From the NCBI GenBank assembly GCA_903922735.1, contig CAIXUZ010000023.1, forward strand, positions 1 to 64,000: DNA of 64,000 nt, given 5' to 3'. The notes beneath the pieces are model-generated. The model had not been told where the DNA came from. It searched no databases and saw only the letters and a program-made list of their open reading frames with translations. Shown piece by piece: positions 1 to 8,743 of this stretch (position 1 is the first letter of the stretch; the number at the start of each line of letters is the position of its first letter). The stretch comes from an uncultured Verrucomicrobia subdivision 3 bacterium. Its GTDB lineage: Bacteria > Verrucomicrobiota > Verrucomicrobiia > Limisphaerales > UBA11358. The translations under genes and the position numbers were made by a program.

Positions 1-415
1 CAAACATTGTGTGTCTTTAATTACATGCTTATCCGGTTGCTTGCCATACGACCTTCCAACAATAGCCCAGCACTTTAGTGCTGGGGTTTGCGGAGGAGAA
101 ACGACCAGTCCCGAAGGGACGGCAGAAGATTCTTTCGTCCCTGCGGGACTTGGATGGTTTGATGAACGCCAAACCCAGCGCTGAAGCGCCGGGCTATTTT
201 CAAAAACCAGTCCGCGCCCAAGTTGTCAACCAACCGGATAAGCACTCTTTAATTAAGGGCGAGCTGGTTTTCTAAAGCCACTGGCTGGTGCTTGAATGTC
301 ATCCAGAAAAATCAACGGATAACACTGATGAAACTCTGACCTCAAAAGGCATATGGCGTTTTGACATTTCGGTAAAAAACCTTTTTCCTGCCCCAAAAAA
401 TTTCTAAACTACAGT
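1..415. other. Gene-free stretch upstream of the RNA methyltransferase
   Basis: Apart from the palindromic element at 61-200 nothing here reads as a gene. The part from 290 to 415 is AT-richer and presumably holds the promoter of the following methyltransferase, but no convincing -35/-10 pair or ribosome binding site was found. Confidence 0.5.
61..200. repeat. Nested palindromic element (REP/MITE-like)
   Basis: The ends form a ~25 bp inverted repeat with four mismatches (61-88 against 172-200; both ends read AATAGCCC when oriented inward). Each end is itself a hairpin: 66-85 is a perfect CCCAGCAC-TTTA-GTGCTGGG palindrome and 174-194 is a near-palindrome. Between them 107-120 and 136-150 pair as an inner hairpin with one mismatch. 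The layout, hairpins inside a hairpin and no coding capacity, fits a non-autonomous palindromic repeat of the REP/MITE kind. No transposase lies nearby. A 65-codon open frame here (78-275) is only a by-product of the repeat. Confidence 0.7.
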
Positions 416-1549
416 GTGTCACTAAAACTTGGCGATAAAATTTCTTTAACCATTATCGACACCGCCTTCGGCGGTGAAGGTGTAGGCCGGCATGGCGAAT
501 TGGTTGTTTTCGTCCCATTCGTCATCACCGATGAAATTGTCGAGGTGGAAATTACCGAGTTAAAAAAGAACTTTGCCCGTGCCAGGCTGCTTCGCATCTT
601 AACTTCATCGCCTGAGCGCGTGGAGCCGCAATGTCGCTACTTCGGGACCTGTGGCGGTTGCCAATATCAGCACCTTGCCTACGCCGGGCAGTTGCGCGTG
701 AAGCAGAAACAAATCGCGGATTTATTTGAACGAATCGGAAAAATTTCTCGGACGGTGGTTGCCCCGGTAATCCCCTGCCCTTCGCCTTATGGTTACCGTA
801 ACCGAATCATGATTCGCAGCCAGTGGAATGGACCTGCTAAAAAACTGGAAATTGGCTTTATTCGCACGGACAACAAATTCGTCGAGGATATAGACGAATG
901 TAAAATCGCCGAACCGGCACTGAACCGTCAGATCACAGAAGTTCGTGCCCATCCGCCTCACAAGGGCGGCATCAAGGTGGTGTTGCGCGTTCAGCCGGAA
1001 AACTGGGAGGTGCCAAAGGATTCATTTTTTCAGAATAATTTTTTCCTGTTGCCGCAACTGGTTGAGACCGTGCGAAAATTTTTGCAAGCCGGCGAGGCCC
1101 GGCATCTGATTGATTTATATTGCGGCGTCGGCTTCTTCAGCATTGAAACCGCGGGTGTTGTAAAGTCGTTCGTCGGCGTGGAATACGACCAGTTGGCCAT
1201 CGCCGCCGCCCGACGAAATGCGACGACTCGCAATATTGTCAATGGTGATTTCTTAGCGGCGAAGGTGGAAGAGGTTTTGCCTGGGCTTTTACAGAAATTC
1301 AGCGCTGAACCAACGTCGGTGATTCTCGACCCGCCGCGCAAGGGTTGCCAGCCAGAAATGTTGGAGCTTTTGCGCCGGGCCAGGCCGGCACAGGTGATTT
1401 ATGTTTCCTGCCACCCGGCGACGATGGCGCGGGATTTGAACATTTTGTGTGCGGATGATGTCTTTAAACTGTCGCAAGTGCAGCCGCTGGATATGTTTCC
1501 CCAGACTCAACATGTGGAGTGCGTGGCCGACTTGCGCCGCCTAAACTGA
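416..1549 (+). CDS. 23S rRNA (uracil-5-)-methyltransferase, RlmD/TrmA family
   Basis: SAM-dependent enzyme forming 5-methyluridine in rRNA or tRNA. The N-terminal ~60 residues resemble a TRAM RNA-binding domain. A cysteine group follows (CRYFGTCGGC, about residues 74-83), typical of the [4Fe-4S] cluster in RlmC/RlmD-type enzymes. The C-terminal Rossmann half shows LIDLYCGVGFFSIE (SAM binding), ILDPPRKGC and VSCHPATMARD, the last holding the nucleophilic cysteine. At 377 residues it is somewhat shorter than E. coli RlmD. The start is GTG; no better start is visible in frame. Family assignment is firm, but whether the substrate is U1939-type rRNA or tRNA cannot be told from sequence. Confidence 0.9.
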   Translation: MSLKLGDKISLTIIDTAFGGEGVGRHGELVVFVPFVITDEIVEVEITELKKNFARARLLRILTSSPERVEPQCRYFGTCGGCQYQHLAYAGQLRVKQKQIADLFERIGKISRTVVAPVIPCPSPYGYRNRIMIRSQWNGPAKKLEIGFIRTDNKFVEDIDECKIAEPALNRQITEVRAHPPHKGGIKVVLRVQPENWEVPKDSFFQNNFFLLPQLVETVRKFLQAGEARHLIDLYCGVGFFSIETAGVVKSFVGVEYDQLAIAAARRNATTRNIVNGDFLAAKVEEVLPGLLQKFSAEPTSVILDPPRKGCQPEMLELLRRARPAQVIYVSCHPATMARDLNILCADDVFKLSQVQPLDMFPQTQHVECVADLRRLN

Positions 1550-1591
1550 ACTTGCCAAACTAGGACTCTTGCTTTCAACTGAACTATTCCG

Positions 1592-4534
1592 ATGCCAAAA
1601 CAAAATCAGATTGACCCGCGGAAACAATTTGTTCCCCGGATTTTGCCGTGGGTGCTTGGCGGCATCATGTTCGGGTTTTATTATTTCACCTTAAACCGTT
1701 GGGTGAATGTGCAGAGCATTGGCCAGGTGGCGAACGTTTCCGGCTGGGTCTGGCAGCCGCAATTTTTTGGCCCGCTTCAATTTTTGGTCACATACCCTTT
1801 CCGCTGGCTGCCGCTGGCGCACATTCCTTTGGCGCTGAATATATTTTCTGCCGTTTGTGGTGCGGCGACGCTGGGGTTTCTGGCGCGATCCGTGGCCTTG
1901 TTGCCACGCGATCGCACGGAGGCGGAGCGGCAGCGGGAACGAAGCGACTTTGTGTTTTTGACCGGATGGCAGGCCTGGGTCCCGCCGGTGGTGGCTGTTT
2001 TGTTCGCAGGATTGCAGTTGAGTTTCTGGCAACACGCCACCAGTTACTCTGGTGAGACGTTTCAACTGTTGCTGTTCGCCATCATTGTCTGGCTGTTGTT
2101 GGAGTATCGCCTGGACGAGCAAATGTGGCGGCTGGTCGCCGCCGCATTTATTTACGGCGCAGGCATGTCAGACAACTGGGCGCTGATCGCCTTTTTCCCG
2201 TTGTTCATTGTCGCCCTGGTCTGGTTGCGGAAACTCGATTTTTTCAACCTGGAATTTCTGGTCCGCATGGTGCTGGCCGGTTTGACCGGCATGTTGTTTT
2301 TCCTATTGTTGCCGATGCTGGCGAAACTTAACCCCAACTTTTCCATCGGGTTCTGGGAATCGCTGCGTCCCAATTTGCAGCTGGATTGGAACGTTATCAA
2401 GTGTCTTGGTCAAACCACGCTGCGCTACAACCTGGCGTTGATGTCGCTGACCACGTTGCTGCCGCTGCTGGTTGCTGCTATCCGGTGGAGCTCCAGTTTT
2501 GGCGACAAGAGCCATATTGGAATCGCATTGGCTGCCAACATGCTTCACCTCGTTTATGCGGTGATTTTCGGCGCCTGCGTCTGGGTGATGTTTGATCCGC
2601 CATTCAGTCCGCACGGGTTGGCTTTGGGGTCCCCTGCCCTGACGCTGTATTATCTCACCGCCTTGACCATCGGTTCCTACTGCGGCTATTTCCTGTTGGT
2701 ATTCGGAAGATACACCGCTCCTACGCGGCGAAATCCGCGATCGAATCCCGCCTTCTCCGGCAATTTCAAATGGCTTTGCCCTGTCATCGTCACCGGCACC
2801 ATTTTATTTAGCGTACTGACTGTGTCAGTCTTGTTTTATAAAAACGCTCCGATCATTCATAGTCTGAATGACGATGCGTTGATGAAATACGCACGCCTGA
2901 CCACCCAGAGCCTCCCGCGTGAGGGTGGAATTCTGCTCTGCGATAGCGATAATCCAAACCAAAACCAGCCGCTGCGTGCTTTTTTGATTCAATCCATGCT
3001 GGCTCGCGAGGGGCGCTGGCAGAAATTCGTTGTGGCCGACACCCAATCCTTAAACTGGCCGCCTTACCACCGGTATCTGCACAAAAACTTTCCCAAACAA
3101 TGGCCATTGCTGGTCGGAAGCAAAGAAATGAACGCCGTCAATCAAATCGGCTTGTTGTCCCTGATCACCCAGCTAACAAAAAGCAATGCCGTTTACTACG
3201 CGAACCCTAGTTTCGGCTATTATTTTGAACAGTTGTACATGGAGCCACACGGTTTGATCTACCGGTTGAACGATTTGCCCACGAACAATCTTGTGCCGCC
3301 GCCGCCGGATAAGAGCCTTATTGCGGAAAATGAATCCTTCTGGTCGCAAGCCGTTCCGTCGGTATCTCCCGGCATCAAAACCGCTCTTAATCCGCCTGAT
3401 TACAACTTCCCCGCCAATTTCTTCGACTGGGTGCTGATGCATCTGCATGCCACCGTCGATCCCAATCCCAATCCGATCTACGCAGGAACTTTTTACTCCC
3501 GCAGTCTTAATTTTTGGGGCGTCCAACTGCAACGCGCCGGCCAGCTTGATTTGGCGGCAACCGCTTTTAACACCGCCTTCAATTTGAATCCGGAAAATGT
3601 GACCGCCACCATCAACCTTGCCTTCAATAAAAACCTCCGCGCCGGTTCCGCTGAAGTGGTGAATATTTCCGAAGTCACCGCCGACCAGTTTGGGCGCTAT
3701 CGCGATTGGAACCAGGTGCTAAACGCCAACGGTCCGTTTGACGAAACTAGTTTCTGCTTCCAAAACGGTGTCCTGCTCGTGCGCGGCGGCTTGATTCGTC
3801 AGGCTATTGCCCCCTTCAATCGTGTCCGGCAGCTCTCGACCAACAATCTCCCTACCCGGCTCTGGCTCGCCCAGCTTTACCTGTTTAACCGGATGCCAGA
3901 CCTTGCGCTGGAAGCTCTTCACGATCCGCTCGCCGACCTGCGCCGCTTTGGCCTGACCGAAAAAAATTCCACCCAGCCAAACATCCTCGCCTCCGCCGCG
4001 AATTTTCAAAAAAACAATTTGTCGCGCGGTGTCGAAATTCTCGAAGCCGAAATTAACCGGCATCCGGACGACGATAATCTCCTCACGGCTGCCACGCAGG
4101 CATATTTCATGCGCGGTCTCTACACCAATGCCCTCCGCGTCATTGACCGCAAACTTGCCCAGGCACCCGACGCGCCGCAATGGCTTTTTGGCAAAGGCTA
4201 CGCCAACATCCAGCTCAAAGCATATCCCCAGGCCATCACCGCCTTGACCCGTGTTCTGGAAATATCCACCAACGATCCCACCGCCCGCTTCAACCGTGCC
4301 CTCGCTTATCTCCAAAGCGACCGCCTGAATGAGGCGCGGGACGACTACGCGAAATTGCTATCCGCTTACACTAATTCATATCAGGTTGCCTTTGGTCTCG
4401 CGGAAGTAGCCTGGCGGCAGCACGCTACGAACGAAGCCATCCGCAATTACCAGCTTTACCTCGCTAATGCCCCGACCAATTCCATCGAATCAAAAACCGT
4501 CCGCGAACGCCTGACGCAATTGCGTGGCAAATGA
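1592..4534 (+). CDS. DUF2723-type polytopic membrane protein with C-terminal TPR repeats
   Basis: A 980-residue protein. The first ~430 residues contain about ten hydrophobic segments with the layout of DUF2723 proteins, which are thought to be GT-C-like glycosyltransferases (relatives of TMEM260). A soluble region follows, and from about residue 640 to the end there are several TPR-like helical pairs (for example around 'AGQLDLAATAFNTAFNLNP' and 'KAYPQAITALTRVLEI'). It overlaps or abuts a GT4 glycosyltransferase and then a polyprenyl-phosphate sugar transferase, so a role in envelope glycan or protein glycosylation is likely. No catalytic residues can be named with certainty; substrate and acceptor are unknown. 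Confidence 0.8.
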   Translation: MPKQNQIDPRKQFVPRILPWVLGGIMFGFYYFTLNRWVNVQSIGQVANVSGWVWQPQFFGPLQFLVTYPFRWLPLAHIPLALNIFSAVCGAATLGFLARSVALLPRDRTEAERQRERSDFVFLTGWQAWVPPVVAVLFAGLQLSFWQHATSYSGETFQLLLFAIIVWLLLEYRLDEQMWRLVAAAFIYGAGMSDNWALIAFFPLFIVALVWLRKLDFFNLEFLVRMVLAGLTGMLFFLLLPMLAKLNPNFSIGFWESLRPNLQLDWNVIKCLGQTTLRYNLALMSLTTLLPLLVAAIRWSSSFGDKSHIGIALAANMLHLVYAVIFGACVWVMFDPPFSPHGLALGSPALTLYYLTALTIGSYCGYFLLVFGRYTAPTRRNPRSNPAFSGNFKWLCPVIVTGTILFSVLTVSVLFYKNAPIIHSLNDDALMKYARLTTQSLPREGGILLCDSDNPNQNQPLRAFLIQSMLAREGRWQKFVVADTQSLNWPPYHRYLHKNFPKQWPLLVGSKEMNAVNQIGLLSLITQLTKSNAVYYANPSFGYYFEQLYMEPHGLIYRLNDLPTNNLVPPPPDKSLIAENESFWSQAVPSVSPGIKTALNPPDYNFPANFFDWVLMHLHATVDPNPNPIYAGTFYSRSLNFWGVQLQRAGQLDLAATAFNTAFNLNPENVTATINLAFNKNLRAGSAEVVNISEVTADQFGRYRDWNQVLNANGPFDETSFCFQNGVLLVRGGLIRQAIAPFNRVRQLSTNNLPTRLWLAQLYLFNRMPDLALEALHDPLADLRRFGLTEKNSTQPNILASAANFQKNNLSRGVEILEAEINRHPDDDNLLTAATQAYFMRGLYTNALRVIDRKLAQAPDAPQWLFGKGYANIQLKAYPQAITALTRVLEISTNDPTARFNRALAYLQSDRLNEARDDYAKLLSAYTNSYQVAFGLAEVAWRQHATNEAIRNYQLYLANAPTNSIESKTVRERLTQLRGK

Positions 4535-4541
4535 CGACGCC

Positions 4542-5726
4542 ATGCGCGTCACCCACATCATTACCCGGTTGGTCGTCGGCGGCGCGCAGGAAAACACTCT
4601 CGCCACCATCCGCGGCTTGCTACGGAAGCCCGGCCTCGAAGTGAAACTCGTTTCCGGCCCGGCCATCGGTCCGGAAGGCTCGTTGGAAGGAATTGCCCGC
4701 GATATATTTTCCGACGCTTCAGCCAGAGATTTCACCATCATCCCGGAACTTGTCCGCCCGATTCATCCGCTGAAGGATTTTATCACGCTCCGCAAACTCG
4801 AAAGTCTCCTGCGTGAACAGAAACCGGATATTGTTCATACCCATAGCGGCAAAGCGGGTATTCTAGGCCGCCTGGCCGCGAAACGCGCCGGTGTGCCGAT
4901 CATCATTCATCATATTCACGGCCCCTCGTTCGGCCCGTTTCAAGGCGCGCTTGCCAACTTCGTATTCACCGCCGCCGAGAAATTTGCCGCCCGCGTCACC
5001 GATCATTTCTTTTGCTCCGCTGATGCCATGACAAATCTATATCTTGCCGCCGGCATCGGACGACCCGAAATGTTTACCCGTGTTTTCAGCGGCTTTGAGC
5101 TGAATCCGTTCCTGGCTGCGACTAACGACTTGGGATTGCGCCAGCAGCTTGGTTTAGGCGCTCATCATTTTGTTATCGGCAAAATTGCCCGCATTTTTAA
5201 ACTCAAAGGCCATGCTGATTTGGTGGCCGCCTTCGCAAAAATCCTGCCCCAGGTGCCAGACGCCCGGTTGCTCTTCGTTGGTGACGGGGCTCTACAAGGT
5301 AAGGTTAAAAATCAAATCCACGCGCTCGGTCTTGATGGTAAAGTTGTTTTTACCGGGCTTGTTCCACCCGGGGAAGTCGCCCGCCTCGTTGGTATCATGG
5401 ATTGTGTCGCGCATCTTTCATATCGCGAAGCCTTGTCGCGCGCGCTTCCGCAGGCGCTAGCCGCCGGCAAACCGGTTGTCGCCTATGATTTCGACGGCGC
5501 GGCTGAGATCTGCCGGGAAAACGAAACCGGCTTCTTGATTCGCACCGGTGACACTGATGCGGCCGCCCGGCGACTGCTTCAACTCGCCCGCGATAACGCA
5601 CTGCGAGGAAGACTGGGAGCCTGTGGCCGGCAATTTGTCAGGGAGAACTTCTCTGTCGAAAAAATGGTGGACGCTCAATATGATGTCTATCAGCAACTGG
5701 CCGCCCGGCGCGGCATCCGCGTGTGA
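4542..5726 (+). CDS. Glycosyltransferase family 4 (GT4) protein
   Basis: Cytoplasmic GT-B glycosyltransferase of 394 residues. The N-terminal MRVTHIITRLVVGGAQENTL is the usual GT4 beginning with its GGA(Q) nucleotide-sugar loop, and the C-terminal half has the family layout (IGKIARIFKLKGH, FVGDGALQ, VVFTGLVPPGEV, and SYREALSRALPQALAAGKPVVAYDFDGAAEI with the E-x7-E-like donor site). The ATG at 4542 was chosen because homologues begin there; a GTG at 4524 would add six residues and overlap the DUF2723 gene. It is followed by a WecA-like gene with a GTGA overlap, so the trio is one translationally coupled unit, probably for envelope polysaccharide assembly. The sugar specificity is unknown. Confidence 0.88.
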   Translation: MRVTHIITRLVVGGAQENTLATIRGLLRKPGLEVKLVSGPAIGPEGSLEGIARDIFSDASARDFTIIPELVRPIHPLKDFITLRKLESLLREQKPDIVHTHSGKAGILGRLAAKRAGVPIIIHHIHGPSFGPFQGALANFVFTAAEKFAARVTDHFFCSADAMTNLYLAAGIGRPEMFTRVFSGFELNPFLAATNDLGLRQQLGLGAHHFVIGKIARIFKLKGHADLVAAFAKILPQVPDARLLFVGDGALQGKVKNQIHALGLDGKVVFTGLVPPGEVARLVGIMDCVAHLSYREALSRALPQALAAGKPVVAYDFDGAAEICRENETGFLIRTGDTDAAARRLLQLARDNALRGRLGACGRQFVRENFSVEKMVDAQYDVYQQLAARRGIRV

Positions 5727-6700
5727 TCTTTCCATTTAACTTATTCTTAGCCGCGTTTCTGGGGGCCTGTGGCACCTCGATGCTTGCGCTGCCGCTCTGG
5801 CGGAAGTGGTGTCTGCGCACGAACCTTGTGGACGACCCCGGCCATCGCAAAATCCACAGTACCCCCGTCCCGCTCGCCGGCGGATTTGCCGTGCTGACGG
5901 GAATTCTGCTGCCGCTCGCTGCCGGAGCGATACTGCTAAAGTTTGGCGTTTTAAAGATTTCTTCCGCCGGACTGATTGTCCACGGCATTGACCGCCGCGC
6001 CGTCGAACTCGCCGTGCTCGCGCTCGGCGCTGTGGCCATTGCGATTCTTGGCTGGCTGGATGATCGGCATGAGTTGAAGGCGCTGCCGAAATTCATCGGA
6101 CAAATCTTGATTGCCGTGGCCGTGGCGGCGGCCTGCAAGCGCATCACGCTGTTTATCCACAGTGACCTCTTCAGTTATGCGGTCACGGTGCTCTGGATTC
6201 TCACTGTCATCAACGCCTTCAACTTCATGGACAACATGAACGGTCTCTGCGCCGGACTGGGCGCACTGGCCGCATTTTTCTTCGCGCTCATCGCCGCCGC
6301 CAAAGGCCAATATCTCGTGGCCGTCACGGGCTTTCTCATGTGTGGGTCGCTGGTGGGATTTCTGCCATGGAATTTTCCCCATGCCCGCGCGTTTCTTGGT
6401 GACGCCGGCAGCCATCTCGTCGGCTATCTGCTCGCGGTGATGGCAATTCTGCCGCACTTTTATACCAAACAGGAGCCGCGTCCCTTTGCCGTGCTTGCGC
6501 CGCTCCTGGTGCTGGCCGTCCCCCTGCTCGACCTGGCGCAAGTCAGCCTGTTCCGCACATTGAACCGGAAGCCGTTCTGGATTGGCGATACGAACCATCT
6601 CTCCCACCGGCTCACCCGTGTCGGCTTGAATCCAACCCGGGCGGTGTTGCTCCTCTGGTTCATTGCTGCCGTGATCGCCGCGCTGGCTTTCTGTCTTTGA
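5723..6700 (+). CDS. Undecaprenyl-phosphate sugar-1-phosphate transferase (WecA/MraY family)
   Basis: Polytopic inner-membrane enzyme, 325 residues with about ten membrane segments, which would transfer a HexNAc-1-phosphate (typically GlcNAc-1-P) to undecaprenyl phosphate and start lipid-linked glycan synthesis. Family motifs are present: DDPGHRKIHSTPVPLAGG near the N-terminus, GWLDDRHELKALPKF, the Mg-binding NAFNFMDNMNGLCAG, LGDAGSHLVGYLLA and the late DTNHLSHRL histidine motif. Start GTG overlaps the stop of the GT4 gene (GTGA), indicating coupled translation. MraY itself is less likely because the neighbours are not division/cell-wall genes. Confidence in the family is high; the exact sugar is inferred. 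Confidence 0.88.
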   Translation: MIFPFNLFLAAFLGACGTSMLALPLWRKWCLRTNLVDDPGHRKIHSTPVPLAGGFAVLTGILLPLAAGAILLKFGVLKISSAGLIVHGIDRRAVELAVLALGAVAIAILGWLDDRHELKALPKFIGQILIAVAVAAACKRITLFIHSDLFSYAVTVLWILTVINAFNFMDNMNGLCAGLGALAAFFFALIAAAKGQYLVAVTGFLMCGSLVGFLPWNFPHARAFLGDAGSHLVGYLLAVMAILPHFYTKQEPRPFAVLAPLLVLAVPLLDLAQVSLFRTLNRKPFWIGDTNHLSHRLTRVGLNPTRAVLLLWFIAAVIAALAFCL

Positions 6701-6744
6701 TTTCTTTTCGTGTCTTTCGTGTCTTTCGCGGTTAAATTTTGCCG

Positions 6745-7527
6745 GTGAAAATTCTCTTCATTGGCGACATCGTGGGCGAACCCGGACGCAAGGCGGTGCA
6801 AACCATTCTGCCCCGCCTGCGCGACGAACACGCGCTGGATTTCGTCATCGCCAATGGCGAAAACTCCGCCGGCGGCAATGGCATCACACCGCAGATCGCC
6901 GGTGAACTCTTTTCCGCCGGCGTGGACGCCATCACCAGCGGCGATCATTTGTGGGATCAGAAAACTGTGCAGGACCTGCTTTACAGTGAGCCGCGTTTCC
7001 TGCGCCCGCTCAATTATCCGCCAACTGTGCCGGGGCGCGGCGCACATGTTTTTCAGGTCCGCAACCTGCCGCCTGTCGGCGTGATGAACGTGCAAGGCCG
7101 CGTGTTCATGCAACCGATGGAAAACCCGTTCACCACCGCGGAATCCGAGGTGAACCGGCTGCGGGAACAGACGAAAATCATTTTCGTGGATTTCCACGGC
7201 GAAGCCACGTCGGAGAAAATCGCCTTCGGGCGTTTTCTCGATGGCCGCATCAGCGCGGTGGTCGGCACCCACACCCATGTGCAGACCGCTGATGAACAGA
7301 TCCTTCCCAACGGCACGGCCTATTTGAGCGATGCCGGTTTCACCGGCCCGCATGACGGCTGCCTGGGCCGCGAAATCGAGCCGGTGTTGAAAAAGTTTCT
7401 GACCGGCATGCCGCAGCGGTTTGACGTGGCCAGAAACAACATCAAATTGCACGGTGCGCTTATCCGTATTGATGATGCCAGCGGCAAAGCCGTAAGCATC
7501 CAACGCGTGGCGGAAAAGCTGGACTGA
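6745..7527 (+). CDS. YmdB-family metallophosphoesterase (TIGR00282)
   Basis: A 260-residue calcineurin-like phosphoesterase. Metal-binding segments are clear: MKILFIGDIVGEPGR at the N-terminus, NGENSAGGNG, TSGDHLWDQ, DFHGEATSEK and GTHTHVQTADEQILP. Family members hydrolyse 2',3'-cyclic nucleotides and some modulate sporulation or biofilm in Bacillus; their role in Verrucomicrobia is unknown. The GTG at 6745 gives the conserved MKILFIGD start; a TTG two codons upstream is possible. An MFS gene follows within two bases, so the two are likely co-transcribed. Confidence 0.88.
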   Translation: MKILFIGDIVGEPGRKAVQTILPRLRDEHALDFVIANGENSAGGNGITPQIAGELFSAGVDAITSGDHLWDQKTVQDLLYSEPRFLRPLNYPPTVPGRGAHVFQVRNLPPVGVMNVQGRVFMQPMENPFTTAESEVNRLREQTKIIFVDFHGEATSEKIAFGRFLDGRISAVVGTHTHVQTADEQILPNGTAYLSDAGFTGPHDGCLGREIEPVLKKFLTGMPQRFDVARNNIKLHGALIRIDDASGKAVSIQRVAEKLD

Positions 7528-7528
7528 G

Positions 7529-8743
7529 ATGCTGACGACGCTCCGCAAAGCCGAATACGCCGAGCTGATGATTTTGTTCTTCATCCAGGCGGCGGCTATG
7601 GGAATCTGGTTTGTCCCGCTGGGCACCATTATCGACGCCCATGGTTTGCAAGCCATCAAGCCTTTTGCCTTTGCCGCCTCCGCCGTCGCCGCTTTCATTT
7701 CGCCGCTTATTTTCGGTGCGATGGCCGACCGCCATGTGCCGCCCGCCAAAGTCCTGCGGGGCCTCGCCATCGCCTCCGCCGCGCTCATGGCCATCATCAG
7801 CACTGCGCTCAATTTCAACTGGAACGCCTGGCTCGTCCTGGGCCTGATCCAGATTTTTTATCTCGCCTACGCGCCCATGTTTAGCATCTCGACGGCGCTG
7901 GTGCTGGCGCGACTGGATGACGCCAAAAAGGAATTCGGCCCGATCCGGTCCATGGCCACCTTGGGCTGGGTATGCGGCGCAATTCTGATCAGCGCGCTGA
8001 ACCTTGATCGCTCGGGACTGGCTGGTTATCTGGGCGCCGTGGTCTGGCTGCTGGTCGCCGCGTTCACATTTTTTCTGCCGACACTCAAGGTCCCCGCCTC
8101 CGCCGAACACCTATCCTGGCGCGAACGCCTCGGCCTTGATGCGCTCACGCTGCTCAAAGATCGCAACACCCGCGTGGTCTTTATCACCACCACCCTGTTC
8201 AATATTCCGCTTTGCGCGTTTTATCCGTATGCGCCGACCCACCTGCATGACCTTGGCTTCGCACACACCAGCGCATGGATGAGCCTGGGACAAGTCACCG
8301 AAATCATCGCCATGTTCAGCCTGGGCTGGCTGTTGTTGAACTGGCGGCTGAAATGGATTTTTGCCTGCGGCCTCGGCTTCGGCGTGGCGCGGTTTGCGTT
8401 GAGCGCGTTCAATACGGAAAACTCCCTGCTGCTGGGCATCACCTTGCATGGCGCGTCGTTCGTTCTGGTGTTTATCACCGCACAAATTTATCTCGACCAG
8501 CAGATCAACCCCGCCTGGCGTTCGCGGGCCCAGGCGCTGCTGACCTTGATGAACGGCGGCGTAGGCAACCTGATCGGCTACCTCGGGAGCGGATGGTGGT
8601 TTGACTCCTGCACCAAATCCAGCGGCACAAACTGGATGATTTTTTGGGGGGGATTATCCGTAACCGTTGCCATCGTGCTCGGTTATTTTCTGACCGCCTT
8701 TCGCGGAAACACCGCCCCTGCCCTGCGGAAATTAAAAACTTAA
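7529..8743 (+). CDS. MFS transporter, nucleoside:H+ symporter-like
   Basis: A 404-residue polytopic protein with about twelve hydrophobic segments and no signal peptide. The N-terminal layout (a long first helix, then IFGAMADRHVPPAKVLRG as the MFS loop 2-3 motif A equivalent) and overall similarity suggest the NupG/XapB-like nucleoside symporter branch of the major facilitator superfamily. Substrate is not determinable from sequence. It begins one base after the YmdB-like gene and its stop overlaps the stop of the convergent aldo/keto reductase (shared TTAA at 8740-8743), leaving no room for a terminator. Confidence 0.8.
   Translation: MLTTLRKAEYAELMILFFIQAAAMGIWFVPLGTIIDAHGLQAIKPFAFAASAVAAFISPLIFGAMADRHVPPAKVLRGLAIASAALMAIISTALNFNWNAWLVLGLIQIFYLAYAPMFSISTALVLARLDDAKKEFGPIRSMATLGWVCGAILISALNLDRSGLAGYLGAVVWLLVAAFTFFLPTLKVPASAEHLSWRERLGLDALTLLKDRNTRVVFITTTLFNIPLCAFYPYAPTHLHDLGFAHTSAWMSLGQVTEIIAMFSLGWLLLNWRLKWIFACGLGFGVARFALSAFNTENSLLLGITLHGASFVLVFITAQIYLDQQINPAWRSRAQALLTLMNGGVGNLIGYLGSGWWFDSCTKSSGTNWMIFWGGLSVTVAIVLGYFLTAFRGNTAPALRKLKT

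Noticed and set aside
78-275. 65-codon open frame on the plus strand
   Set aside because: It lies across the palindromic element and its translation simply follows the repeat; no conserved protein pattern.
6460-7818. Long minus-strand open frame (452 codons)
   Set aside because: It is antisense to the WecA-like, YmdB-like and MFS genes, which have clear motifs; GC-rich codon bias creates such mirror frames.
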